The translations under genes were made by a program, and so were the position numbers. A stretch of DNA of 64,000 bases from an uncultured Paracoccaceae bacterium (lineage in GTDB: Bacteria; Pseudomonadota; Alphaproteobacteria; Rhodobacterales; Rhodobacteraceae), in assembly GCA_938002605.1 (NCBI GenBank), contig CALLAF010000004.1:62001-126000 (forward strand), read 5' to 3'. Below the pieces are notes generated by a model. The model was given only the letters and a program-made list of their open reading frames with translations. It was not told the origin of the DNA and ran no database searches. Numbering within the stretch: position 1 is the stretch's first letter; each line of letters starts with the position of its first letter. Positions 26,844 to 35,484 of the stretch are shown in pieces.

Positions 26844-27521
26844 TCAAAAGGTGAAACTGGCTTCTAGCACGAGACCCAAAAGACCGTAATCCTCTTCATC
26901 GTTACGAACCGATTGATATTGCTGGGCCTCAATACCCAAATCCAACCCCAAAGTCCCAGCTGACATATCTTTTTCCCAGCTCACACCCGTGCCAAGTTCA
27001 GTTATGGCAATTTGGTGCGGGTGATCTTCGACAGCTTCATCGCCGAACACGACCGATGAACGCACGCCGCCGTAGATACCAAAGCCGGAACCCAGCGCGC
27101 TGGTAAGTTTCGCGGCGACAACAGGGCCAACCGCCCCTTCCCATCGACCATCAGGCGCATCCATTTCCAGATATCGAATACCGGCGCTGAATTCAGCGTC
27201 GATCGTCTCGCTAAGGGCAAACTGGGACACAAACTCTAGATCCTTGGTTTCAATATCCAACGTATCTGAGGCACTGTCGTCATCGACCCCGGAAAACTGA
27301 AACGCGCGCAAGCGCACACCAGATGTTTGTGAAAAACTGTATCCAACCGTGGCCCGGTACCCCGCTGAAAACGCATCTTGGCTATCATCGCCGTCAGTGT
27401 CGCTCCATTGAAATTGAAGCACCTCAACGCCGCCGTAAAAATCACCGGCACCCTGTGCAAGTGCCGACGTCGCCGTGCATGCGGCCACACATGCCGCAAG
27501 AATTTCGTTCGAAAATTTCAT
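26844..27521 (-). CDS. Outer-membrane beta-barrel-like protein
   Basis: 225-residue exported protein. After a signal peptide (MKFSNEILAACVAACTATSALAQ) the chain shows alternating hydrophobic beta-strand patterns with aromatic residues, acidic loops (SDTDGDDSQDAF, DDDSASDTLD) and a terminal Phe (LEASFTF), the outer-membrane sorting signature. The pattern resembles Lpg1974/Legionella-type major outer membrane proteins in short form, but I cannot assign a family with certainty. It stands alone between DUF1244 and the D-amino-acid operon. Confidence 0.72.
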   Translation of the reverse strand: MKFSNEILAACVAACTATSALAQGAGDFYGGVEVLQFQWSDTDGDDSQDAFSAGYRATVGYSFSQTSGVRLRAFQFSGVDDDSASDTLDIETKDLEFVSQFALSETIDAEFSAGIRYLEMDAPDGRWEGAVGPVVAAKLTSALGSGFGIYGGVRSSVVFGDEAVEDHPHQIAITELGTGVSWEKDMSAGTLGLDLGIEAQQYQSVRNDEEDYGLLGLVLEASFTF

Positions 27522-27643
27522 CTGTTCTTCTCCGTTTAAACCAAAGCAGTAGTCGCTTTGGATACGAACGGTTGGGACCGCAGAAATAATCCCGCTAAGA
27601 TGAAATTTCTTTTGGGGGCGCCGCCATTTCTTGCGGCGACGCC

Positions 27644-28510
27644 TTAGATCGCGACCTTGCGGCTTTCTTCCAGGTAAATCTCGCGCAGACGAGCTGCGAT
27701 TGAACCCGGTGTGCCTGTACCGATTTTAGCGCCGTCGATTTCAACCACAGGCATGACAAATGTGCTGGCCGAGGTGATAAACGCCTCATCGGCTTCTTGC
27801 GCCTCGGCAATGGTAAAGCTGCGCTCTTCGACTTGCATTTGGGCTTCGCGTGCAAAACGCAAAACAGCGGCGCGGGTAATGCCGTGCAGGATTTCATTGC
27901 CAAGGTTGCGAGTAATGATCGTATTACCTTTGACAATATAGGCATTGTTTGACGTGCCTTCGGTCACGGCGCCGTCTTCGACCATCCATGCATCATCTGC
28001 ACCTGCGGCCTTGGCCATCATCTTGCCCATAGATGGGTAAAGCAGTTGCACAGTCTTAATATCACGACGCGCCCAACGCTGATCTTCGATTGAGATTACC
28101 TTGATACCTTTTTGCGCGACAGGATTATCGGCAAGGCCGGGTTTGTTTTGGGTAAACAGAACAACCGTTGGCGTTGTCGTTTCCGGATCAGGGAATGCAA
28201 AGTCACGGTCATCAGGCGCACCACGTGTGATTTGCAGATAGATCATGCCCTCTTCAATGCCGTTCAAACGCACCAATTCACGGTGCACCTCAAGCAAATC
28301 GGGCAGCACAGTCGGGTGCGGCATGTCCAGTTCGTCCAAGGACCGTTCTAGCCGTTTCGCGTGACCGTCAAAATCGATCAGCTTACCGTCTAGAACTGAT
28401 GTCACCTCGTAAACGCCATCGGCCATCAAAAACCCACGATCAAAGATCGAAATCTTGGCTTCGTTTTCAGGTAGGTAGTCGCCGTTGACGTATACTGTGC
28501 GCATGGTCAT
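27644..28510 (-). CDS. dat: D-amino-acid transaminase (class IV, PLP)
   Basis: 288-residue fold-type IV aminotransferase. MRTVYVNGDYLPENEAKISIFDRGFLMADGVYEV is the DAAT/BCAT N-terminus; the PLP Lys lies in RRDIKTVQLL and the cofactor phosphate segment in VTEGTSNNAY. These features fit D-amino-acid transaminase, which swaps amino groups between D-alanine or D-glutamate and 2-oxo acids. The start at 28510 overlaps the dgcA stop as ATGA; ATG 28504 is an alternative. Third gene of dgcN-dgcA-dat, so it likely serves D-amino-acid use. Branched-chain or 4-amino-4-deoxychorismate activity cannot be excluded by eye. Confidence 0.85.
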   Translation of the reverse strand: MTMRTVYVNGDYLPENEAKISIFDRGFLMADGVYEVTSVLDGKLIDFDGHAKRLERSLDELDMPHPTVLPDLLEVHRELVRLNGIEEGMIYLQITRGAPDDRDFAFPDPETTTPTVVLFTQNKPGLADNPVAQKGIKVISIEDQRWARRDIKTVQLLYPSMGKMMAKAAGADDAWMVEDGAVTEGTSNNAYIVKGNTIITRNLGNEILHGITRAAVLRFAREAQMQVEERSFTIAEAQEADEAFITSASTFVMPVVEIDGAKIGTGTPGSIAARLREIYLEESRKVAI

Positions 28511-29466
28511 CCCCATAATGCGGCGGCAGGTGCATGCACGCCATTGTCATCAAATTGCAGTGGTTGGTCACGGTCTTCGGCCAATAACAGCGGCCCGTCA
28601 AGGTCCGTAAATGCCACACCCTGCGCCAAGATGGTCGCAGGGGCCATCGCAAGCGACGATCCGACCATGCAGCCAACCATCACGCCGTAACCTTCGGCGA
28701 TGGCTTGCTGCTTCAGCGCAAGCGCCTCAGTCAGCCCACCGGTCTTATCAAGCTTGATATTCACCATGTCATATTTGCCCTTCAAGCTCGGCAGGCTTGC
28801 GCGATCATGACAGCTTTCATCGGCGCAAACAGGCAAAGGGCGCGCGATTTCAGCAAGCATATCATCAGCGCCAGCAGGGAGCGGCTGCTCAACCATCTGC
28901 ACCCCAAGGCGGATCAAATGTGGGGCAAGTTCGGCATAAACATCCGCCGTCCAGCCTTCGTTGGCGTCCACGATAATCTGCGAATCTGGCGCACCGCGGC
29001 GCACGGCCTCTAGCCGGGCCATATCGTCTGGGGTGCCAAGTTTGATTTTCAGCAACGGGCGGAACGCGTTTTTCGCGGCCTGCATCTGCATTGCGTCCGG
29101 CGCATCCAATGACAGGGTGAACGCCGTGATCTCGGGTTTGGGCGCCGGCAAATCCAACAAATCCCACACGCGTTTACCCGCACGTTTCGCTGCGTGATCC
29201 CAAAGCGCACAATCAAGCGCATTGCGCGCTGCCCCGGCGGGCAATGCATTGGGCAAATCGCCCCACGTCCCGTCAAAGTCAGCGATCTGCGTGGTGACGC
29301 TATCAAGCGTTTCGCCGTAGCGGGCATAGGGCACGCATTCGCCCCAGCCAGTGACACCGTCACCCTGTGCAGTGACGGTCAGAACTTCGGCCTGCGTGCG
29401 CGAGCCGCGACTGATCGTAAACACCTGCGCCAGTTGGAACACGTCGCGTGTCACATCGAACTTCAT
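28507..29466 (-). CDS. dgcA: N-acetyl-D-glutamate racemase / dipeptide epimerase-like (enolase superfamily)
   Basis: 319-residue member of the enolase superfamily, mandelate-racemase/dipeptide-epimerase subgroup. The capping domain contains GWGECVPYARYGET; the barrel shows LKIKLGTPDD (KxK catalytic bases), IIVDANEGWT, MVEQPLPAG and CADESCHDR (metal ligands D, E, D), and NIKLDKTGGLTEAL. Next to dgcN this matches DgcA, described as racemising N-acetyl-D-glutamate in D-glutamate catabolism; otherwise it would be called L-Ala-D/L-Glu epimerase. A GTG at 29469 precedes the ATG directly and could also start translation. Confidence 0.88.
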   Translation of the reverse strand: MKFDVTRDVFQLAQVFTISRGSRTQAEVLTVTAQGDGVTGWGECVPYARYGETLDSVTTQIADFDGTWGDLPNALPAGAARNALDCALWDHAAKRAGKRVWDLLDLPAPKPEITAFTLSLDAPDAMQMQAAKNAFRPLLKIKLGTPDDMARLEAVRRGAPDSQIIVDANEGWTADVYAELAPHLIRLGVQMVEQPLPAGADDMLAEIARPLPVCADESCHDRASLPSLKGKYDMVNIKLDKTGGLTEALALKQQAIAEGYGVMVGCMVGSSLAMAPATILAQGVAFTDLDGPLLLAEDRDQPLQFDDNGVHAPAAALWG

Positions 29467-29526
29467 CACGATACCCTTTTTATACGCGCACCCCGCAAGG
29501 CACGATCAAATTTACGAAATCTGATC

Positions 29527-30528
29527 TTATAGCGCCGCAAGCGCATCGACCAGACGGCCAGCGCCTTGGCGATATGTATCAACTGCTGGCAGCCCCATGC
29601 GGGATTCGACTTCGGCAAGATATGCCTCGGCCTCGGCCTCTGACAAATGCTGGGTGTTCACGGAAACCCCAATCACTTGACAATCGGGGTTCGCAATACG
29701 TGCCAGCGGAAGTGCAGTGTCGCGCAATTTTTCAAGACTTTGCAAAGCATATCCCGGCAGGCCGCGCATATGGGTGCGGGTAGGTTCATGCGCCAACACA
29801 AGCGCATCTGGCTGACCACCGTGGATCAGCGCCATAGTCACGCCAGAATAGGACACGTGGAACAGGCTGCCCTGCCCCTCAATGTGATCCCAATGATCTT
29901 CGTCATTGTCCGGGGTTAGGTATTCGACCGCACCCGCCATGAAATCGGCGATCACAGCGTCAAGCGGCACGCCACCCCCGGTGATCAAAATCCCTGTTTG
30001 GCCAGTCGGGCGGAACGTGGATTTCATACCGCGTTTTTGCATCTCAGCATCCATCGCAAGCCCGGTATACATTTTACCAACCGAACAGTCGGTCCCCACA
30101 GCAAGACAACGTTTTCCGGTCCGCTTGACGCCATTGGCGATGGGATACGCGACAGAGGGAATTCGCACATCAAACAGTGTACGACCATTGACGCGGGCAG
30201 CGGCCATAAGATCATTTTCATCGCGCAGCAAATTGTGCAGCCCTGACGCGATGTCGAACCCCATTTGCAGCGCCTCGATCAAGACCTCTTTCCACGCGTC
30301 GGAAATCACACCCCCGCGATTGGCGACCCCGATAACAAGGGTTTTTGCACCAGCCTCTTTCGCTTGGGCAAGCGTCATATCGGCAATACCGACATCCGCG
30401 CCACAACCTGGCATGCGAATTTGGCCAACGGCGTTATCGGGGCGCCAATCTTTGATCCCCTGCGCGACCTTCGCGGCAAGCTGATCAGGCGCATCGCCAA
30501 GAAACAAAAGATATGGGGTCTGGATCAT
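29527..30528 (-). CDS. dgcN: N-acetyltransferase DgcN (DUF1611 family)
   Basis: 333-residue DUF1611 protein. A P-loop-like segment GTDCSVGKMYT is seen near residues 142-152, with a Rossmann-like N-terminal domain (about 1-125, QTPYLLFLGDAPDQLAAKVAQGI) and C-terminal GLPGYALQSLEKL. In marine bacteria DgcN is reported to acetylate D-glutamate as first step of its catabolism, followed by DgcA racemisation. The gene is first in the operon, 60 bases upstream of dgcA. No adjacent LysR-type DgcR is present here. Role inferred from family and neighbours. Confidence 0.87.
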   Translation of the reverse strand: MIQTPYLLFLGDAPDQLAAKVAQGIKDWRPDNAVGQIRMPGCGADVGIADMTLAQAKEAGAKTLVIGVANRGGVISDAWKEVLIEALQMGFDIASGLHNLLRDENDLMAAARVNGRTLFDVRIPSVAYPIANGVKRTGKRCLAVGTDCSVGKMYTGLAMDAEMQKRGMKSTFRPTGQTGILITGGGVPLDAVIADFMAGAVEYLTPDNDEDHWDHIEGQGSLFHVSYSGVTMALIHGGQPDALVLAHEPTRTHMRGLPGYALQSLEKLRDTALPLARIANPDCQVIGVSVNTQHLSEAEAEAYLAEVESRMGLPAVDTYRQGAGRLVDALAAL

Positions 30529-30675
30529 GGGACTACTCCGAATGCAGGGGAAACTCTTTCTTGACGATTACAGCGCAAATCACGGGAATTCTTTGCTATC
30601 TCACACCCCAATACGCTAATAGGCGCAAAAATATCGCGCAAAGTCGCAATAATTCGAACAATCTTGCACCCAAAA

Positions 30676-30698
30676 CGTAGGGTGGATCTTGATCCACC
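30676..30698. repeat. 23-base palindromic interspersed repeat, copy 3
   Basis: CGTA, then G, then the perfect inverted repeat GGTGGATC-TT-GATCCACC at 30681-30698. Located between the dgcN 5' end and the amtB terminator. Stem inner bases differ from the other copies with matched changes in both arms. Confidence 0.8.
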
Positions 30699-30705
30699 AG
30701 CGCAC

Positions 30706-30734
30706 AAAAAAACCCGGGCGCGAACGCCCGGGTT
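30706..30734 (-). terminator. Rho-independent terminator of glnK-amtB
   Basis: AACCCGGGCG (30711-30720) pairs perfectly with CGCCCGGGTT (30725-30734) around a four-base loop; on the minus strand it is followed by seven T residues (30706-30712). A smaller perfect hairpin ACTTAAC-AAAG-GTTAAGT (30741-30758) lies between it and the amtB stop. Confidence 0.93.
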
Positions 30735-30759
30735 ATGCTCACTTAACAAAGGTTAAGTA

Positions 30760-32181
30760 TTAGCCTTTTGAGAACTCAGGGTAGGCTTCCATTCCCAACT
30801 CGGACACGTCCAAACCGTTGATTTCAGCTTCTTCAGAAACCCGGATACCGACGGTTGCTTTCAGGATGAACCAGACAACAGCCGATGCAACGATGGTCGC
30901 AAGACCGATCACAACGATACCGAACAACTGGTCACCGATAGTTGCAGTGCCCGTAAGAACAACAGCCAGCGTACCCCAGATACCGCAAACAAGGTGAACA
31001 GGGATCGCACCAACAACGTCATCGATCTTGAACTTGTCAAGAAGTGGTACAGTAACGACAACCAAGACGCCGCCGATCATACCAATGATCGTAGACAGAC
31101 CCAAAGACGGTGCCAAAGGCTCCGCGGTGATAGACACCAGACCAGCAAGTGCGCCGTTCAGAACCATTGTCAGGTCGGCCTTTTTGTACAAAATCTGTGT
31201 CAACAGCAGCGCAGCAACGGCACCACCAGCAGCAGCCGCGTTGGTGTTCGAGAAGATGCGCGAAACATCTGCAACGTCGCCAACAGAACCCATAGCAAGC
31301 TGTGAACCACCGTTAAAGCCGAACCAACCCATCCACAGGATAAATGTACCCAATGTGGCCAATGGCAGGTTTGAACCGGGGAAAGGTGTTACCTTACCAT
31401 CTTTGTATTTGCCCAAACGTGGTCCAAGAATGATCGCACCAGTCAACGCAGCCCAGCCACCGACAGAGTGAACGATTGTCGAACCAGCAAAGTCAGAGAA
31501 GCCAGCTTGGCCAACAAAACCGCCGCCCCACGTCCAAGACGCAGTGATTGGGTAGATGATTGCAGTCAAAATAACCGTAAAGATCAAGAACGGCCACAGT
31601 TTGATACGCTCAGCAACAGTACCAGAAACGATCGATGCGGTTGCCGCACAGAACATCAGCTGGAAGAAGAAGTCAGAACCGGTTGACGCATAGCTATAGT
31701 CGTCAGCGCCTTCAGCGGTCACGCCAACAGCTTCCAGAACACCTGGACCAAAGAGGCCAGATAGATAACCCATGACAACTGTGCCCGTCTCGCCATCGAC
31801 TTCTACATTTTCTTTCAAGCTGTAGATCGCCCAAGAGATTGAATCGGTATCGACCACACCACCGGCAAAGAAATTCGTACTAAGCGGGTACATCAGGTTG
31901 TAGCCAATGAGATAATAGAAGATTGAAGCCAAACCAAACAGCGCGACGTTTTTAGTCAGCTGGGTGGTCACGTTCTTAGAGCGCACAAGACCGGCTTCCA
32001 ACATGGAAAAGCCCGCAGCCATAAAGAACACAAGAAAGCCGCCGATCAAGAACAGCAGCGAGTTAAAGATAAAGACGGAATCCGTTGGCACAGCGACAGC
32101 CACTTCGGCGTCCTGTGCAAAAGCCACCAACGGCATCGCAGTCGCGAGCGCTGTGGCTGGAATAAGGTTTGAGAGTTTCAT
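30760..32181 (-). CDS. amtB: Ammonium transporter AmtB
   Basis: Amt-family ammonium channel, 473 residues. A signal-like N-terminus (MKLSNLIPATALATAMPLVAFAQ) is followed by 11 predicted membrane helices, with LFLIGGFLVFFMAAGFSMLEAGLVRSKN, the family signature DFAGSTIVHSVGGWAAL holding one conserved His, and a second His in VHLVCGIWGTLA. It carries ammonium across the inner membrane and is gated by GlnK. The gene follows glnK by 30 bases, the classical pair, and ends at a strong terminator. Confidence 0.96.
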   Translation of the reverse strand: MKLSNLIPATALATAMPLVAFAQDAEVAVAVPTDSVFIFNSLLFLIGGFLVFFMAAGFSMLEAGLVRSKNVTTQLTKNVALFGLASIFYYLIGYNLMYPLSTNFFAGGVVDTDSISWAIYSLKENVEVDGETGTVVMGYLSGLFGPGVLEAVGVTAEGADDYSYASTGSDFFFQLMFCAATASIVSGTVAERIKLWPFLIFTVILTAIIYPITASWTWGGGFVGQAGFSDFAGSTIVHSVGGWAALTGAIILGPRLGKYKDGKVTPFPGSNLPLATLGTFILWMGWFGFNGGSQLAMGSVGDVADVSRIFSNTNAAAAGGAVAALLLTQILYKKADLTMVLNGALAGLVSITAEPLAPSLGLSTIIGMIGGVLVVVTVPLLDKFKIDDVVGAIPVHLVCGIWGTLAVVLTGTATIGDQLFGIVVIGLATIVASAVVWFILKATVGIRVSEEAEINGLDVSELGMEAYPEFSKG

Positions 32182-32211
32182 TAGTGTCTGTCCCTTGTTT
32201 TTTGGGCGCGC

Positions 32212-32550
32212 TTAAAGCGCGTCGTCGTTTGTCTCGCCTGTCCGCACGCGAACGGCGCTTTCAACGTCGAGAACGAAAATCTTGCCGTCGCCGATTTTTT
32301 CGGTTTTAGCGGTGGATGCGATGGTGGAAACCACCTGCTCGGCCATCGACGCAGGCACGACGACTTCGAGCTTGACCTTTGGCACGAAATTCACGGCGTA
32401 TTCAGCGCCGCGGTAAATTTCTGTGTGGCCGGATTGCGAGCCGAAGCCCTTGATTTCTGACACCATCATGCCACGTACACCCACGGTGGTCAGCGCCTCG
32501 CGGACCTCCTCGAGTTTAAACGGCTTGATTGTTGCAATGATGAGTTTCAC
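32212..32550 (-). CDS. glnK: Nitrogen regulatory protein P-II (GlnK)
   Basis: PII signalling protein, 112 residues, the exact family length when started at the GTG at 32550 (protein begins MKLIIATIKPFKLEEV). It senses 2-oxoglutarate, ATP/ADP and uridylylation state and blocks AmtB when nitrogen is plentiful. The T-loop GSQSGHTEIYRGAEYAV contains the uridylylation Tyr at 51; the C-terminal signature is KTEKIGDGKIFVLDVESAVRVRTGE. A GGGGACGAAC ribosome site precedes the GTG; longer readings to 32631 are not homologous. Confidence 0.96.
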   Translation of the reverse strand: MKLIIATIKPFKLEEVREALTTVGVRGMMVSEIKGFGSQSGHTEIYRGAEYAVNFVPKVKLEVVVPASMAEQVVSTIASTAKTEKIGDGKIFVLDVESAVRVRTGETNDDAL

Positions 32551-32823
32551 GTTCGTCCCCTTGCAATATTTAAATGCACGCCGCTTTTGCAGCGACGGCT
32601 TGCAAGGGGACAAAAACCGCGTGCGCCCCATCCGAGCAAGGTTTCCGAGGTGTTAAACTGCCCACAAAGCGGCCACAGTTGCACAATTTTTGCACAATTT
32701 ACCACAACAGCCCACTTATTGGGCGCTATAAAAACTCTTAAACCGCGACTCATCACGCTCTACATTTGTAAAAATCGGCGTTATGGTTGTAAAAAACCTG
32801 ATAAATAATCAATCGAGCAGACA
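32551..32823. other. Divergent control region between glnK and the penicillin-binding protein gene
   Basis: About 270 bases without a gene. It holds two perfect tandem copies of TTGCACAATTT (32679-32700) and two TTGTAAAAA words 20 bases apart (32766 and 32786) close to the start of the rightward gene. No convincing sigma-54 element (GG-N10-GC with TGGCA/TTGC) was found by eye on the glnK side. Promoters for both genes must lie here. Confidence 0.5.
32679..32700. promoter_or_regulatory. Tandem 11-base repeat upstream of glnK
   Basis: Two perfect head-to-tail copies of TTGCACAATTT, one helical turn apart, 129-150 bases from the glnK start. The TTGCAC word resembles half of an NtrC-type site (TGCACC). 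A regulator binding same-face repeats is inferred. Confidence 0.45.
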
Positions 32824-34980
32824 ATGACTGGAAACGGCAATAAACGGACACCTTTGGTGGCCGACAAGCGCTACCCGGCGAAAACAACGCCCAAAAAGAA
32901 GCCCGCGTCGAAGAAAAAGCCTGCTGCGAAACCTAGCACCCGCCGTCAGGCGACGCCAAAGCAGCGTAAGCCACGCGGGCTATTGGGCTGGATTCTGCTG
33001 CCATTCCGCTGGGCCTTGCGCATCATTTGGGCTGTTAGCTGGCGGCTTGGTCTTGTTGTTGGGCTGATCATCGCCGGATTTTCATTCTATTTCGCGGCTC
33101 AGATGCCCCCAGTCGAAGAACTCATTGACGGGCGGACACGCGGTTCGGTCACAATGACCGACTTTCGCGGCGAGGTCTTTGCTTGGCGCGGCGACCAATT
33201 TGGCGGCATGGTTACAGTTGATAGCGTCTCGGACCATCTTACCAATGCGGTGATCGCCACTGAGGATAAGCGCTTCTATCGCCACTTTGGCATTTCCCCG
33301 CGCGGGATCGCATCCGCTGTCCGGATCAACCTGCGCGAAGGGCGTGGGCCACTGTCTGGCCACGGCGGGTCCACGATCACGCAGCAAACCGCCAAACTGC
33401 TTTGTCTGGGCGTGCCATTTGATCCGACCCGTTGGGAATCGGAATCCGACTATGAAAACGACTGTCGCCGGGGATCGCTTTGGCGCAAAGCCCGCGAGGC
33501 GGTGTATTCTGTCGGCATGGAGATCGCCTATACCAAGGATGAAATCCTGTCCATTTACCTGAACCGCGCCTACCTGGGTGCAGGTGCACGCGGTTTTGAG
33601 GCCGCAGCGCAGCGCTACTTTGGCATTCCGGCAAGAGCGTTAGACCCCGCGCAATCAGCGATGTTGGCCGGCTTGCTTACCGCGCCATCGACCTTGGCAC
33701 CCACAAGCAACTTGCAGCGTTCCCAGAACCGGGCTGCCGTCGTCGTCGGCCTAATGGAGGACCAAGGCTATCTAACGGCGGCCCAGGCCAATGATGCACG
33801 CGCCACCCCTGCGACCCTGTCGGAAACCGCGCGCGCAAATGCCGCCACATTCTTTGCTGATTGGATCATGCGCAGCGGGCCAGAATCATTCACCCGCAAC
33901 ACCACCGAAGACGTGCATATCCGCACCACATTAGACCCGGAAATCCAAGCCGCCGCCGAAGAAGCGATGATCAGCGTGTTCGAGGAACGGGTCAGCGCCG
34001 ATTCTACAGCGCAAGCCGCGATTGTCGTTATGTCGGCAGACGGCGCGGTCCGTGCGATGGTTGGCGGGCGCAACATTGGCGAAACAGGCGCGTTCAACCG
34101 CGCGACCCAAGCCAACCGGCAGACTGGGTCTTCGTTCAAGCCGTTCATCTTTGCTGCTGCGCTTGATCTTGGCATATCGCCTTACACCATGATTGATGAT
34201 GCCCGCACATGTTGGAGCAGGCGCGGCGCAGGCGATTGGTGCCCCGAAAACTATGACCGCGAATTCAAAGGGCCAATCACACTTATCCAGTCCCTCGCCG
34301 AAAGCCGCAACATCCCCGCGATTATTCTATCCGAAGACGTAGGGCGCGAATTGGTACGCAACGTCGCCAACGGCTTTGGACTAAACGGAGACTTGGCCGC
34401 TGGCCCCGCTTTGGCGTTGGGTGTTTCGGAAAGTACCTTGCTGGATATGACGGGTGCCTATGCAGGTATCTTGAACGGTGGGTCGCAAGTAACACCCTAT
34501 GGTTTGGTTGATTTGCGCATTCGTGGCGACAATGAATCGCTGATGGATTCGCAAGGGTCCGGCATCGGCGAACGCATCATCAGCCAAAATGCCGCACGTC
34601 AATTGACGTGGATGATGACCAAAGTTGTCCAAGAAGGCACCGGAGGCCGCGCGCGGATTGATGGTTGGGAAATCGCGGGCAAAACAGGCACGACCCAAGG
34701 GGCACGTGACGCCTGGTTTATCGGGTTTACCGGCGATTATGTCACCGGGGTTTGGATGGGTAATGATGACAACCGCCCCCTGACAGGCGTCACAGGCGGC
34801 GGCCTGCCCGCAACGATTTGGCGCGAAACAATGACCCGTGTGCTGGCCGACAAAACACCGACGCCGCTGCCGGTAATTGTGCCGGAGCGCCCTTTCGATT
34901 CAGGTCTCTTGCATAGCGAAGGCGGTGAGGTGCTTGATCAGGATATCTTGAACCTGCTTGATTCGATTATCGGCGACTAA
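32824..34980 (+). CDS. Class A penicillin-binding protein (bifunctional transglycosylase/transpeptidase)
   Basis: 718-residue class A PBP. A Lys/Pro-rich cytoplasmic tail (about 15-50) leads to a membrane anchor (about 72-92). The GT51 transglycosylase domain (about 110-290) shows VIATEDKRFYRHFG (catalytic Glu147) and GGSTITQQTAKLL. The transpeptidase domain (about 350-670) contains SSFK (Ser436-Lys439), ESRN (SxN) and KTGTT (620-624). It polymerises and cross-links peptidoglycan in the periplasm. Shorter than PBP1a with an OB domain, it resembles the PBP1A-family form common in Rhodobacterales. Its stop overlaps that of the next, convergent gene (CTAA). Confidence 0.95.
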   Translation: MTGNGNKRTPLVADKRYPAKTTPKKKPASKKKPAAKPSTRRQATPKQRKPRGLLGWILLPFRWALRIIWAVSWRLGLVVGLIIAGFSFYFAAQMPPVEELIDGRTRGSVTMTDFRGEVFAWRGDQFGGMVTVDSVSDHLTNAVIATEDKRFYRHFGISPRGIASAVRINLREGRGPLSGHGGSTITQQTAKLLCLGVPFDPTRWESESDYENDCRRGSLWRKAREAVYSVGMEIAYTKDEILSIYLNRAYLGAGARGFEAAAQRYFGIPARALDPAQSAMLAGLLTAPSTLAPTSNLQRSQNRAAVVVGLMEDQGYLTAAQANDARATPATLSETARANAATFFADWIMRSGPESFTRNTTEDVHIRTTLDPEIQAAAEEAMISVFEERVSADSTAQAAIVVMSADGAVRAMVGGRNIGETGAFNRATQANRQTGSSFKPFIFAAALDLGISPYTMIDDARTCWSRRGAGDWCPENYDREFKGPITLIQSLAESRNIPAIILSEDVGRELVRNVANGFGLNGDLAAGPALALGVSESTLLDMTGAYAGILNGGSQVTPYGLVDLRIRGDNESLMDSQGSGIGERIISQNAARQLTWMMTKVVQEGTGGRARIDGWEIAGKTGTTQGARDAWFIGFTGDYVTGVWMGNDDNRPLTGVTGGGLPATIWRETMTRVLADKTPTPLPVIVPERPFDSGLLHSEGGEVLDQDILNLLDSIIGD

Positions 34981-35336
34981 TATTCGCCTTCTTCGCAGCG
35001 CGAATAGCGAAACGCATAGCCGTTCCATATCATAATGATGCCGGCCTGTTCGGCGTCATTCATTACGATGGCACGTTCCGACCATGTTTGCCCCTCGCCC
35101 GAGCATTCCATCTGAAAAATGGTTGCGTCCATATCGTTGATATCAACAGGATTGGTCATACGGCATTGCATTTCAACGCCATGGAAAATCCCGTCTTTGA
35201 TTTCAAGCGACCCACCATCAACGCCAACTAACGCGCATTCCGAATGGGCTGTCTGTTTATAGACACCGTCAAACGGGTCGGCAAAGGCAAGATTGGGGAC
35301 AAGCAGAGCAAAAGCAATTTTAGGCAGATATGTCAT
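34977..35336 (-). CDS. Small secreted protein of unknown function
   Basis: 119-residue exported protein: signal peptide MTYLPKIAFALLVPNLAFA, then a mature domain of about 100 residues with four cysteines (SECALVG, QCRM, MECSGEG, RCEEGEY) suggesting two disulfides in the periplasm. Not assignable to a named family. Its TAG stop overlaps the TAA stop of the convergent PBP gene in CTAA at 34977-34980. It is divergent from the type I secretion ABC gene. Confidence 0.72.
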   Translation of the reverse strand: MTYLPKIAFALLVPNLAFADPFDGVYKQTAHSECALVGVDGGSLEIKDGIFHGVEMQCRMTNPVDINDMDATIFQMECSGEGQTWSERAIVMNDAEQAGIIMIWNGYAFRYSRCEEGEY

Positions 35337-35484
35337 AACGCCGAGGCTAGCGGGAATGAGCCAAGATGATCAATCTATTAAATGAATGATTGCGCATAAA
35401 TTCAAAGGTGTAGATTGAAGGTTAACACCCTTGTGTTTTGCTATAGGTTGCGCAAAATATGCGCAGGTAAGGAAAATTTCACGC

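Noticed and set aside
27617-27643. GC-rich hairpin after dat as terminator
   Set aside because: One mismatch in the stem and no T tract on the minus strand (followed by CCCCCAAAAG).
30741-30758. TTAA...TTAA spacing as CtrA site near the amtB stop
   Set aside because: Spacer is six, not seven, and the sequence is better explained as a short hairpin after the gene.
32551-32823. Sigma-54 promoter for glnK
   Set aside because: No GG-N10-GC element with TGGCA/TTGC flanks could be found by eye at a proper distance.
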